A stretch of 64,000 bases of DNA from Streptomyces pseudovenezuelae (GTDB lineage Bacteria; Actinomycetota; Actinomycetes; Streptomycetales; Streptomycetaceae), in assembly GCF_029892565.1 (NCBI RefSeq), contig NZ_JARXVH010000004.1:620001-684000 (forward strand), read 5' to 3'. Of the stretch, positions 52,462-60,720 are shown piece by piece. The position numbers were made by a program, and so were the translations under genes. The notes below the pieces were generated by a model that saw only the letters and a list, made by a program, of their open reading frames with translations, did no database searches and had not been told where the DNA came from. How positions within the stretch are numbered: the stretch's first letter is position 1; each line of letters starts with the position of its first letter.

Positions 52462-53709
52462 ATGAGTCCCACGGGCCTGAGCCGTGCGTTCATCGACGTC
52501 CGGCCGCTGCGGACGTCGCCCGTCTTCCGGCGGCTGGTGATCGGGCGCACGGTGTCCACGCTCGGCGGCTTCATGACCATGGTCACCGTCATGTACCAGG
52601 TGTGGGACATGACCCACAGCACGGCGTGGACCGGGGCGTTGGGGGTGGCCCAGGCGGTGCCGATGGTCGGGGTCAGCCTGTTCGCGGGGGCCTGGGCCGA
52701 CCGGACCGACCGGCGCCGGATGTACCTCACGGGGACCGTCGGTGCGGCGGTGTGCTCCGCGCTGCTCGCCGTGCAGGGCTTCACCGGGCACGTGCACGTG
52801 GTCGTCGTCCTCGTACTCGTCGCGGTGCAGACGTCCTTCGCCGCGCTCGGCGCACCCGCGGCGGGCGTATTCGTGCCCCGGCTGCTGCCCAAGGACCAGG
52901 TGGCCGCGGGCCTCGCCCTCCAGCAGGTCACCGGCCAGGCGATGATGCTGGTCGGCCCGGCCGTCGCCGGAGTGGTGCTCGGCTGGTGGGGCATCGGGGT
53001 CTGCTATCTGCTGGACACCCTGACCTTCGGCCTGTCCTTCTACGGCGCCTACGGGCTGCCCGCGCTCCCGCCCGACGGCGAGAAGTCACGGCCTGGGGTC
53101 CACGGCGTACTGGACGGACTGCGCTTCCTCACCGGCCACCGGGCGGTGCGCGGCGCGCTGCTGACCGACCTCGCCGCGACCTTCCTGTCCTTCCCGGTCA
53201 GCCTCTTCCCGCTGGTCAACGCCGAGCGCTTCGGCGACGACCCGCGCACGCTGGGTCTGTTCCTGTCGGCCCTCGCGGTGGGCGGCGTCACCGCGACGGC
53301 CCTGTCGGGACCGGTCACCCGGTTCGGCCGCCCCGGGCTGGTGATGCTGTGCGGGGCGGGTGTCTGGGGCGCCGCGCTGGTCCTGTTCGGCCTCTCCACC
53401 AGCCCCTGGCTCGGCCTCGGCCTGCTGGTCGTGGCCGGCGCCGGCGACTCCGCCTCCGTGCTCGCCCGCTCCACGATCGTGCGGATCCACACCCCGGACG
53501 CGCTGCTCGGCCGGGTGACCGCGGCGGAGGTGATCGTCGGCCAGGCGGGCCCGAACCTCGGCAACGTCCGCGGTGGCCTCCTCGCCGGCTGGACCTCCGG
53601 CACGGTCTCCCTGATCACCGGCGGCCTGATGTGCCTGGCGGCGGTGGGAGCGGTGGCGGCGACGACACCGGAACTGCGGGAGGAATCGCCCCGTCCCGTC
53701 ACCCCCTGA
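52462..53709 (+). CDS. MFS transporter
   Basis: 415-aa exporter of the major facilitator superfamily with about twelve helices. The loop between helices 2 and 3 (GAWADRTDRRRMYL) carries the family motif; FLTGHRAVRGALLTDLAATF starts the second half. Probably a multidrug or metabolite efflux protein (Bcr/EmrB-like or enterobactin-exporter-like group). ATG 52462 is the first in-frame start and lacks a clear ribosome-binding site. Convergent with the GNAT gene, 9 bp apart. Confidence 0.87.
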   Translation: MSPTGLSRAFIDVRPLRTSPVFRRLVIGRTVSTLGGFMTMVTVMYQVWDMTHSTAWTGALGVAQAVPMVGVSLFAGAWADRTDRRRMYLTGTVGAAVCSALLAVQGFTGHVHVVVVLVLVAVQTSFAALGAPAAGVFVPRLLPKDQVAAGLALQQVTGQAMMLVGPAVAGVVLGWWGIGVCYLLDTLTFGLSFYGAYGLPALPPDGEKSRPGVHGVLDGLRFLTGHRAVRGALLTDLAATFLSFPVSLFPLVNAERFGDDPRTLGLFLSALAVGGVTATALSGPVTRFGRPGLVMLCGAGVWGAALVLFGLSTSPWLGLGLLVVAGAGDSASVLARSTIVRIHTPDALLGRVTAAEVIVGQAGPNLGNVRGGLLAGWTSGTVSLITGGLMCLAAVGAVAATTPELREESPRPVTP

Positions 53710-53718
53710 GCAGACCGG

Positions 53719-54357
53719 CTATCCCCGCTCTCCACCCACCCGCCGTCGCGCCACCCGTGCCTCCAGCTTCTCCCGGCACTCCGGCCACTCCTGCGCCGTC
53801 ACCGAATAGATCGCGGAGTCCCGCAACAGCCCGTCCTCGCCCGGCGCCCAGGACCGGGACCAATTCCGCAGTACGCCCTCGAAGCGGGCCCCCACGCTCT
53901 CGATGGCCGCGCGGGAGCGGCTGTTGCGGGCGTCCGTCTTGAGGTCGACGCGTGCCACGCCCCACTTCTCGAAGGCGTGCCGGAAGAGGAGCAGCTTGGC
54001 CTCGGAGTTCACGCCCGTGCCCTGCGCGGAGCGCGCCAGCCAGGTGAACCCGACCTCCACCGCGTCGAGTCGATCGTCCGACCGCCAGTACCGCGGCTCC
54101 CAGTACGAGGTCGCGCCGACGGCCCGGCCCGTGGCGAGGGACACCTGCGCGTACGGGGCCAGCCGTCCCGTCGCCGCGCGGGCGAGCTGTGCGTCGATGT
54201 ACGCCGCCACCTCGTCCGCCCTCGGCACCCACGTGAACGCGTACGTGTCCCGGTCCTCCTCGGCCGCCACCGCCAGATCGGCCACGTGCCGATGCTCCAG
54301 CGGCTCCAGGCGCACCGACTCGCCCTCCAGCACCGGCCCCCGCAACTCGAACGTCAC
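53719..54357 (-). CDS. GNAT family N-acetyltransferase (RimJ/RimL type)
   Basis: 212-aa acetyltransferase. [19 protein letters not shown] opens the fold; the acetyl-CoA region is [56 protein letters not shown] 54357 follows GGGGGAG. It lies 13 bp after the EPSP synthase gene on the same strand and should be co-transcribed with it. Confidence 0.88.
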   Translation of the reverse strand: MTFELRGPVLEGESVRLEPLEHRHVADLAVAAEEDRDTYAFTWVPRADEVAAYIDAQLARAATGRLAPYAQVSLATGRAVGATSYWEPRYWRSDDRLDAVEVGFTWLARSAQGTGVNSEAKLLLFRHAFEKWGVARVDLKTDARNSRSRAAIESVGARFEGVLRNWSRSWAPGEDGLLRDSAIYSVTAQEWPECREKLEARVARRRVGGERG

Positions 54358-54370
54358 CCGCGACTCCCCC

Positions 54371-55609
54371 TCACCACCGCGCCCGCAACTCCGCGAACGC
54401 CTCATGGAAACCCGGGAAAGTCTTCCGTACGCACCCCGGGTCGTCGAACGAGATTCCCGGCACCCGCAGCCCGGTCACCGCGAAGGACATGACGATGCGG
54501 TGATCCCCGTAGGACTTGATCTCCGTGCCACCCGCGGGGGAAGCCCCCGGCCGGATCTCGATCCAGTCCGCGCCGGTCGCCACCTCCACTCCCAGCCGCC
54601 GGAGGTTCTCCGCGCAGGCCTCCAGCCGGTCGCACTCCTTGACCCGTGTGTTCGCCACGTCCTCGATCCGCACCGGGCCCGACGCGAAGGGGGCGATCGC
54701 CGCGAGCGTCGGCATCGTGTCGGAGATGTCCCGCATGTTCACGGTGAGGCCGCGCAGGGCCTCCGGGCCGCGGACCGTCGTCGCGTCGGGGCCGACGGTC
54801 ACGTCCGCGCCCATGCTGCGCAGTACGTCCACGAAGCCGAGGTCGCCCTGGAGTGCCCCCGTCCCCAGGCCCGGGACCGTCACCTCGGCGCCCGGGGTGA
54901 CCGCGGCCGCCGCGAAGAAGTAGCCGGCCGTGGACGCGTCCGGTTCGATCGCGTAGGTGGTGGCGCGGTAGCCGCCCGGCGGGACCACGTAGACGTCTCC
55001 CTCGCGGCCGACCTCCGCGCCGAACGCCCGCATCATCGCGATCGTGATCTCCACGTACGGCGCCGAGACCAGGTCGGTGACCCGGATCCGCAGGCCCTTG
55101 CGGGTCAGGGGGCCGAGCAGGAGAAGGGCGGTCAGGTACTGGGAGGACTGGCCGGCGTCCAGGACGACATCGCCGCCCTCGACGCCCGCCGCCCGGACGG
55201 TGAGGGGGTGGTGGCCCTCCTGCTCCTCGTGCCGCAGGTCGACGCCCAGGTCGCGCAGGGCGCGGGTCAGGGGGAGCAGCGGGCGCCGGCGCATCTGGGG
55301 CGAGGCGTCGAAGCGGTAGGTGCCGTGGCCCGCCGCCGCCAGGGCCGGCAGGAAGCGGGCCGTGGTCGCGCCGTCCCGGCAGTGCACGTCCGCCTCCGCC
55401 GCCGCCGGGCCCTGCGGGCGGCCGTCCACCTGCCAGGCGTCCCGGGTGCGGCCGACGCGGTAGCCGAGCCGGGTCAGCCCCTCGGTGAAACCCTCGGTGT
55501 CGTCGGAACGGAGGGGGCGTACGAGGGTGGTGACCCCGTCGGCCGCCGCCGCCAGGAAGAGGGCGCGGGCGGTGAGGGACTTGGAGCCGGGGAGGGCGAC
55601 TGAGGGCAT
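54371..55609 (-). CDS. aroA: 3-phosphoshikimate 1-carboxyvinyltransferase (EPSP synthase), divergent form
   Basis: 412-aa shikimate-pathway enzyme joining PEP and shikimate 3-phosphate. The [11 protein letters not shown] motif at residues 7-17 has the substrate Lys10 and Arg15; [24 protein letters not shown] (Asp) and [10 protein letters not shown] (Glu, Arg) complete the site. The loop equivalent to E. coli NAGTAMR reads DGATTAR (79-85), placing Ala81 at the Gly96 position. The N-terminus is about ten residues shorter than usual and no upstream start restores it. Streptomyces often carry a second, divergent aroA, which this resembles. ATG 55609 follows GGGCGACTGAGGGC weakly. Confidence 0.86.
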   Translation of the reverse strand: MPSVALPGSKSLTARALFLAAAADGVTTLVRPLRSDDTEGFTEGLTRLGYRVGRTRDAWQVDGRPQGPAAAEADVHCRDGATTARFLPALAAAGHGTYRFDASPQMRRRPLLPLTRALRDLGVDLRHEEQEGHHPLTVRAAGVEGGDVVLDAGQSSQYLTALLLLGPLTRKGLRIRVTDLVSAPYVEITIAMMRAFGAEVGREGDVYVVPPGGYRATTYAIEPDASTAGYFFAAAAVTPGAEVTVPGLGTGALQGDLGFVDVLRSMGADVTVGPDATTVRGPEALRGLTVNMRDISDTMPTLAAIAPFASGPVRIEDVANTRVKECDRLEACAENLRRLGVEVATGADWIEIRPGASPAGGTEIKSYGDHRIVMSFAVTGLRVPGISFDDPGCVRKTFPGFHEAFAELRARW

Positions 55610-55935
55610 GGCGTCATGATCGGGCGGCGGCCGTCCCCGGCGCCGGGACGTCCACGGGATGGACCCCGACGCGCCGGGCCCACACACCACCCGTGTCGTC
55701 GGAGGCGCAGAGGGCGTACGCACTCTGCGGGAGCCGTGGCCCAAGGGCGCGGCCCACCCGCCTCGTTGGCCCCTGTGTCACCAACTTCCGGGAATCGTCG
55801 GCATGGCGGGAACCCCCGCCGACTACGGTTCGTCCAACCCCCGAGCTGTCGGATGAGTCCCGTGGTGCGGTGTCGGCCCTCGCTGCTGGCTGCGATCGCT
55901 GACCTACCCTCTCCGCCGTACCACGGCCGGCAGAA

Positions 55936-55977
55936 GCCGCCATCGGCGCGCCCCCCTCCAACAGCGCCGATGGCGGC
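55936..55977 (+). terminator. orphan terminator-like hairpin
   Basis: A 14-bp perfect stem GCCGCCATCGGCGC (55936-55949) / GCGCCGATGGCGGC (55964-55977) with a 14-nt loop and CCCCCTT after it. The nearest left gene runs the other way, so its substrate transcript is unknown. Confidence 0.6.
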
Positions 55978-56014
55978 CCCCCTTCACGTACCGTGCGCAC
56001 TCCCTTGACTGGCA

Positions 56015-56051
56015 GAAACTTCCCGGATATTGCTGACTCCTCGGAAGTTTC
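56015..56051. promoter_or_regulatory. inverted repeat upstream of GH3 gene
   Basis: GAAACTTCC (56015-56023) and GGAAGTTTC (56043-56051), perfect 9-bp arms with a 19-bp spacer, 32 bp before the start codon. The core GGAAGTTTCC is itself nearly palindromic and recalls GAAA-N-TTTC-type sites upstream of streptomycete glycanase genes. Confidence 0.5.
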
Positions 56052-56082
56052 CTTCAAAGGATCACCTCCGGAAGGAGCGCAC

Positions 56083-57867
56083 GTGCCCTCCAGACGCACC
56101 GTTCTCACCGCGACCATGGGCGTCACCGCATCCCTCGCGATCGGCGGCACCGCCCACGCCGACGACAAGAAACTCCGCTCCCTGGTCTCCCGTATGACGC
56201 TGCCCGAGAAGGTCGGCCAGCTCTTCGTCATGCGGGTCTACGGCCACTCCGCCACCGCCCCCGACCAGGCCGACATCGACGCCAACCTGAGCGAGATCGG
56301 CGTGCGCACGGCCGCCGAGCTGATCGCCAAATACCGGGTCGGCGGCGTCATCTACTTCACCTGGGCGCACAACACCCGGGACCCGCACCAGATCGCCGAC
56401 CTCTCCAACGGCATCCAGAAGGCCTCGCTGAAGCAGCCGCGCGGACTGCCCGTGCTCGTCGCCACCGACCAGGAGCACGGCATCGTGTGCCGGGTCGGCA
56501 AGCCCGCGACGCTGTTCCCGGGCGCGATGGCGATCGGCGCCGGCGGCTCCCGCGACGACGCCCGCACCCTCGGCCGGATCTCCGGCGCCGAGCTGCGCGC
56601 GATGGGCATCAACCAGGACTACTCCCCCGACGCCGACGTGAACGTCAACCCGGCCAACCCGGTCATCGGCGTGCGCTCCTTCGGCGCCGACCCGGACGCG
56701 GTGGCGGGGCTGGTCGCCGCCGAGGTAAAGGGGTACCAGGGCAGCCGGGTGGCCGCGACCGCCAAGCACTTCCCGGGGCACGGCGACACCGCCGTCGACA
56801 GCCACTTCGGCTTCCCGGTCATCACCCACAGCCGCGAGCTGTGGTCGACGCTGGACGCCGTGCCCTTCCGGGCCGCGATCGACGCCCGTATCGACTCGAT
56901 CATGACCGCCCACATCATGGTCCCGGCGCTCGACGACTCCGGCGACCCGGCCACCCTCTCCCACCCGATCCTCACCGGCATCCTGCGCGGGGAGCTCGGC
57001 TACGACGGGGTGGTGATCACGGACTCGCTGGGCATGGAGGGGGTACGGCAGAAGTACGGGGACGACCGTGTGCCCGTGCTCGCCCTCAAGGCGGGTGTCG
57101 ACCAGCTGCTCAACCCGCCGTCTCTCGACATCGCCTGGAACGCGGTGCTGAATGCCGTGCGGGACGGGGAGTTGACCGAGGCGCGGCTCGACGAGTCGAT
57201 CCTGCGGGTGCTGCGGATGAAGGCGCGGCTGCGGCTGTTCGAGGAGCCGTACGTCAGGCAGGGTGACGTGGACCGGGTGGTCGGCACCCGGGCACATCTG
57301 GCGGCGGCCGACCGGATCGCCGAGCGGACGACGACCCTGCTGGTCAACGAGGGCGGGCTGCTGCCGCTGTCCCGCGCCACGCACAAGAAGCTCCTCGTCG
57401 TGGGCGCCGACCCCGCCTCTCCCTCCGGCACCACCGGGCCGCCGACCGGCGTGCTCGCCACCGCGCTCACCGGGCTCGGCTTCACCGCCACCGCCCTGTC
57501 CACCGGCACCGCTCCCTCCGCGGCCACGATCGCGAAGGCGGTCGCGGCGGCCCAGGACGCGGACGCGGTGGTCGTGGGCACGTACAACGTCACGGCGGCC
57601 GACGCCCAGAAGAAACTGGTCGAGCAACTGGTGGCGACCGGGAAGCCGGTGGTCGCGGTCGCGATCAGGAATCCGTACGACGTGGCACAACTGCCGTCCG
57701 TCCGGGGCTACCTGGCCGCCTACTCCTGGACCGACGTCGAACTGCGGGCAGCCGCGCGGGTGATCGCCGGCAGGGCGGCACCGCGCGGGAAGCTGCCGGT
57801 GGCGGTGCGCCGGGCCGACGATCCGACGCAGGTGCTGTACCCCGTCGGACACGGGCTGTCGTACTGA
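56083..57867 (+). CDS. secreted glycoside hydrolase family 3 (NagZ-like)
   Basis: 594-aa exported enzyme. Residues 1-27 are a twin-arginine-type signal (PSRRTVLTATMG...GTAHA). The GH3 barrel shows TDQEHGIVCR, the N-acetylglucosaminidase loop KHFPGHGDTAVDSH with its His acid/base, and the nucleophile Asp in ITDSLGMEGV. A C-terminal GH3 alpha/beta domain follows (residues about 390-594). Likely a beta-N-acetylhexosaminidase releasing GlcNAc from chitin or cell-wall fragments outside the cell. GTG 56083 follows GGAAGGAG. Confidence 0.92.
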   Translation: MPSRRTVLTATMGVTASLAIGGTAHADDKKLRSLVSRMTLPEKVGQLFVMRVYGHSATAPDQADIDANLSEIGVRTAAELIAKYRVGGVIYFTWAHNTRDPHQIADLSNGIQKASLKQPRGLPVLVATDQEHGIVCRVGKPATLFPGAMAIGAGGSRDDARTLGRISGAELRAMGINQDYSPDADVNVNPANPVIGVRSFGADPDAVAGLVAAEVKGYQGSRVAATAKHFPGHGDTAVDSHFGFPVITHSRELWSTLDAVPFRAAIDARIDSIMTAHIMVPALDDSGDPATLSHPILTGILRGELGYDGVVITDSLGMEGVRQKYGDDRVPVLALKAGVDQLLNPPSLDIAWNAVLNAVRDGELTEARLDESILRVLRMKARLRLFEEPYVRQGDVDRVVGTRAHLAAADRIAERTTTLLVNEGGLLPLSRATHKKLLVVGADPASPSGTTGPPTGVLATALTGLGFTATALSTGTAPSAATIAKAVAAAQDADAVVVGTYNVTAADAQKKLVEQLVATGKPVVAVAIRNPYDVAQLPSVRGYLAAYSWTDVELRAAARVIAGRAAPRGKLPVAVRRADDPTQVLYPVGHGLSY

Positions 57868-58002
57868 CCCCTGGACGGCGGGCGTAGCGGAGGTACGCCA
57901 CACAACCGGCGTACGCCCACCAATCGGCCCGAAGTACCCCGTATGTCTGGCGTGTGCCCGCTGCCGCGGGTCACGCTGGGCGGGGGTACCGGGGGGTTCA
58001 CG

Positions 58003-58650
58003 ATGCGTGAGAGAAGTTCTGTGGGGGTGGTCTGCGCACTGGTGGCACTGCTCACCGCCCTGGTGTCGGGCTGCGACGTCCTGTCGGCGTCCGGTTCGGA
58101 GGGCGGTGACGCGAGCGGCGGACCCACCGGGACGGTCCGGGCGACCGCGTCCCGGACCTCCGGCTACGGGGCGGTGTTCCTGGGGGTCGACGAGTGCAGC
58201 TCGTTCGGGACGACCAGCTTCACCGAGGTGCCGTGCACCAGCGAGCGGGCGGCGGCACGGGTGGTGGCGCGTTTCGACGGCAAGGTGGGCGAGGGTCCGC
58301 TGTGCCCGGCGACCACGGACTTCGTGCTGCACATCAGTGAGCAGAACCCGTCGTCCGACGAGGACGGCGACGGCTCGGTGCCGCAGGGGTACGCCTGCAT
58401 GCGCAACCTGGAGTCACCGCATCCCGGCGACCCGGGCGGCGGGGGCGGTCCGCGCACCATCGTCGGCGACTGCGTCTACGGCTCAGGCGACGGGCAGGTC
58501 CGCGAGACGGCGTGCGACGGCAAGGGCAAGAAGAAGCCGCAGTACAAGGTGGTGAAGGCGGTCGCGAAACGGACGCAGTGCCCGGCGGCGACGGCCCTGT
58601 ACGTGCAGCTGGAGGGCGCGGAACGGGTGGGCTGCGCCCGGCCGGTGTGA
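58003..58650 (+). CDS. putative lipoprotein
   Basis: 215-aa lipoprotein of unknown function. A hydrophobic signal ends in the lipobox LVSGC (Cys near residue 24), then a Ser/Gly-rich linker. The external part has seven or so cysteines (ECSSF, PCTSE, LCPATT, ACMRN, DCVYG, ACDG, QCPAA), arranged in a pattern that could form several disulfides. ATG 58003 follows GGGGGG. It stands alone between the GH3 and peptidase genes. A related small Cys-rich lipoprotein group is common in Streptomyces. Confidence 0.8.
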   Translation: MRERSSVGVVCALVALLTALVSGCDVLSASGSEGGDASGGPTGTVRATASRTSGYGAVFLGVDECSSFGTTSFTEVPCTSERAAARVVARFDGKVGEGPLCPATTDFVLHISEQNPSSDEDGDGSVPQGYACMRNLESPHPGDPGGGGGPRTIVGDCVYGSGDGQVRETACDGKGKKKPQYKVVKAVAKRTQCPAATALYVQLEGAERVGCARPV

Positions 58651-58719
58651 TCAAAAGTGACTCACGGGTGATCAACGGCCGGGCGCAGCCCGGGAGTTAC
58701 GGGCGTGACCGGTGCGGTG

Positions 58720-60141
58720 CTACGGACGCAGCGCCGGCTCCCGCTCCACGTCCCGCACGTCCAGCTTCCTGTCGAACTTCGCCAGCGGCTTGGCCTGCGC
58801 CGTGGTGGTGGCGGGGACGCCGGCCCAGGCGAGGATCCGCGCGGTGGCGAGCGCCTTCTGGTCGGCGGCCAGACCCGCGACGTTCGCACCGTGGTTGAGG
58901 CCGGGCGCGGTGAAGACGTACGAGTCCTTCGCGCCCTTGCCGACGCCGAACCGCTCCGCGCCCCACGGGTCGTTCTGGCCGTAGACGAAGAGCATGTGGC
59001 GGGCGTTGTGCTTCACCCAGGAGTCGACGTCACGCATGGCGGACGGCTGGAACTTCATCGGGATCGAGCGCGGCACGAAGTTCCGCGGCGGCTGGTAGCC
59101 GTAGCGGATGTACTTCTTCTCGATGTACGGGAAGTGGATCGTGGGCGCGCCGAGCTGCGTGCCCGCCTGGTAGTAGTACGGGGTGTACGGCTCCAGGCCC
59201 TGGTCTGTGTAGAAGGAGAAGCCGGAGATCGTGTCGACCGAGGTCCAGATCGCGTCGTCCGTGGCGGTCTTGGCGTCGGCCGGGATGTCGGCGCAGTCGG
59301 AGAGCAGGCTGTACTGCCAGAAGCCCCAGACGTAGTCGAGGACGACGGCCTCGTACGCCTTGTCCAGGCTGCCGACGGTGGTGAAGGTGTAGCCGTTCTC
59401 GGCCGCGTACGCCGCGTACTTCTGCTCCAGCGACTCGCGGCGCACCAGCGCCTCGCGCTGCACGGCGTTCAGACGGTCGCGGCACTCCTTGGTGCCGACC
59501 TTGGTGAAGAAGCGGTCGTAGGCCGAATCCTCGTTGTTCACCACGTCGTTGGGGGCGACGTAGGCGACGACGCCGTCCATGTCCTTGGGGTAGAAGCGCT
59601 CGTAGTACGTGGCGGTCATGCCGCCCTTGGAGCCGCCGGTGGAGATCCAGTTCTGGGCGTAGACCTTCTTCAGCGCCTTGAAGAGGCGGTGCTGGTCGCT
59701 GGCCGCCTGCCAGATGTCCAGCTTGCTCCAGTCGGCCGGGGCCGGCCGGGACGGGGTGAAGTAGCGGTATTCCAGGGAGACCTGGTTGCCGTCCACGATC
59801 TGGGTCGGCTCGCGGCGACTGGGCGTCGTGGAGACGTTGTAGCCGCCGGTGTAGAAGACCGTCGGGCGGCTGACGTCCTTGTGCAGCACGGTGATCCGCT
59901 GCTGGAAGGTGCCCTTGGACGGGTGCCGGTGGTCGACCGGCTGGGTGTAGTTCAGGACGAAGAAGCGGTAGCCGGTGTACGGCTTCTCCTCGATCAGGCT
60001 CATCCCCGGTATGGAGAGCAGCTGATCCTTGATGTCGGTCGTGCCGCCGGCCGCCGGCTGGGCGGCGGTGGCCGCCCCGGCCGTGCTCAACGTGCCTATC
60101 AGCACGGTGAGCGCCAGCAGCCATCTGAGCGCCTTGCGCAT
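58720..60141 (-). CDS. secreted S28-type serine peptidase (tripeptidyl aminopeptidase-like)
   Basis: 473-aa exported peptidase. A Sec signal covers residues 1-28 (ends ATAAQ). The catalytic Ser171 lies in STGGSKGGM, and the Asp and His are in YGQNDPW and PGLNHGANV, as in S28/PS-10 peptidases that remove short N-terminal peptides, often after Pro. ATG 60141 follows GGGGAG. It lies 70 bp from the end of the lipoprotein gene on the opposite strand and 100 bp after the small secreted protein. Confidence 0.89.
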   Translation of the reverse strand: MRKALRWLLALTVLIGTLSTAGAATAAQPAAGGTTDIKDQLLSIPGMSLIEEKPYTGYRFFVLNYTQPVDHRHPSKGTFQQRITVLHKDVSRPTVFYTGGYNVSTTPSRREPTQIVDGNQVSLEYRYFTPSRPAPADWSKLDIWQAASDQHRLFKALKKVYAQNWISTGGSKGGMTATYYERFYPKDMDGVVAYVAPNDVVNNEDSAYDRFFTKVGTKECRDRLNAVQREALVRRESLEQKYAAYAAENGYTFTTVGSLDKAYEAVVLDYVWGFWQYSLLSDCADIPADAKTATDDAIWTSVDTISGFSFYTDQGLEPYTPYYYQAGTQLGAPTIHFPYIEKKYIRYGYQPPRNFVPRSIPMKFQPSAMRDVDSWVKHNARHMLFVYGQNDPWGAERFGVGKGAKDSYVFTAPGLNHGANVAGLAADQKALATARILAWAGVPATTTAQAKPLAKFDRKLDVRDVEREPALRP

Positions 60142-60240
60142 GCACACTCCCCTGTGGATACAGATGTCCGCCGGAAGCTAACCGAGCAACCGACCTCCGC
60201 ACCAGGGGAGTTCAAGAAAAGCTTGTAAGAAAGCCGTCAT

Positions 60241-60630
60241 TCAGCAAAGAATCCACCCCGAACTCACCGAGCCCCGGGCCACCGAGCCCTTGATCCACAC
60301 ACAGCGGTGCCCGGCGTGCACGGTGACCGGACCGGCGTGATGGGTGTACTTCCCCTTGTCCACCACGGGCCGGTTGCCGCGCGCCTGCACGCTGACCGAC
60401 ATGGTCCGCCTGGCGGTGCTCGTCCCCTTGGGGAAGGTGACCGCGCAGATGTACCCGCTGCGCTTGTAGACGTGGACGACGCCGGTGGAGAAGGGCAGGT
60501 CCCGCACCTTGCGTCCGCCGCAGTACGAGGCGGCCTGGGCGCTGGCCGGTGTGGCGAGCGCGAGCAGTCCGGACGCGGTCAGCACGGCCATACCGAGGGC
60601 GAACCACCTCCGTATCGCACCTGTGTCCAC
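60241..60630 (-). CDS. small secreted protein, 129 aa
   Basis: Exported protein of unknown role. GTG 60630, after GGGAGGG, gives VDTGAIRRWFALG and a Sec signal ending near ASAQAAS. The mature part has four cysteines in YCGG, YICAV, HRCVW and WILC, probably two disulfides, and a beta-rich pattern. The longer frame to 60693 adds a poorly conserved N-terminus. Monocistronic on the minus strand, upstream of the peptidase gene. Confidence 0.77.
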   Translation of the reverse strand: MDTGAIRRWFALGMAVLTASGLLALATPASAQAASYCGGRKVRDLPFSTGVVHVYKRSGYICAVTFPKGTSTARRTMSVSVQARGNRPVVDKGKYTHHAGPVTVHAGHRCVWIKGSVARGSVSSGWILC

Positions 60631-60720
60631 TGTCGTCCCTCCCGTACCGCCGCCGGCCGGCCCGTCGATGAGCGTACGGGTGTACGGACGCACGACGTAT
60701 ATCGGATGGTTGCGCGACCG

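Larger units (their letters stand above)
55610..56082. other. intergenic region between aroA and GH3 gene
   Basis: About 470 bp without a convincing gene. It holds a 14-bp perfect hairpin at 55936-55977 with no gene upstream on the plus strand to end, and an inverted repeat before the GH3 gene. Open frames here are unlike real genes. Confidence 0.5.

Noticed and set aside
55616..56008. 130-aa plus-strand frame between aroA and GH3 gene
   Set aside because: Pro/Arg-rich, no ribosome-binding site, and it contains the 14-bp hairpin.
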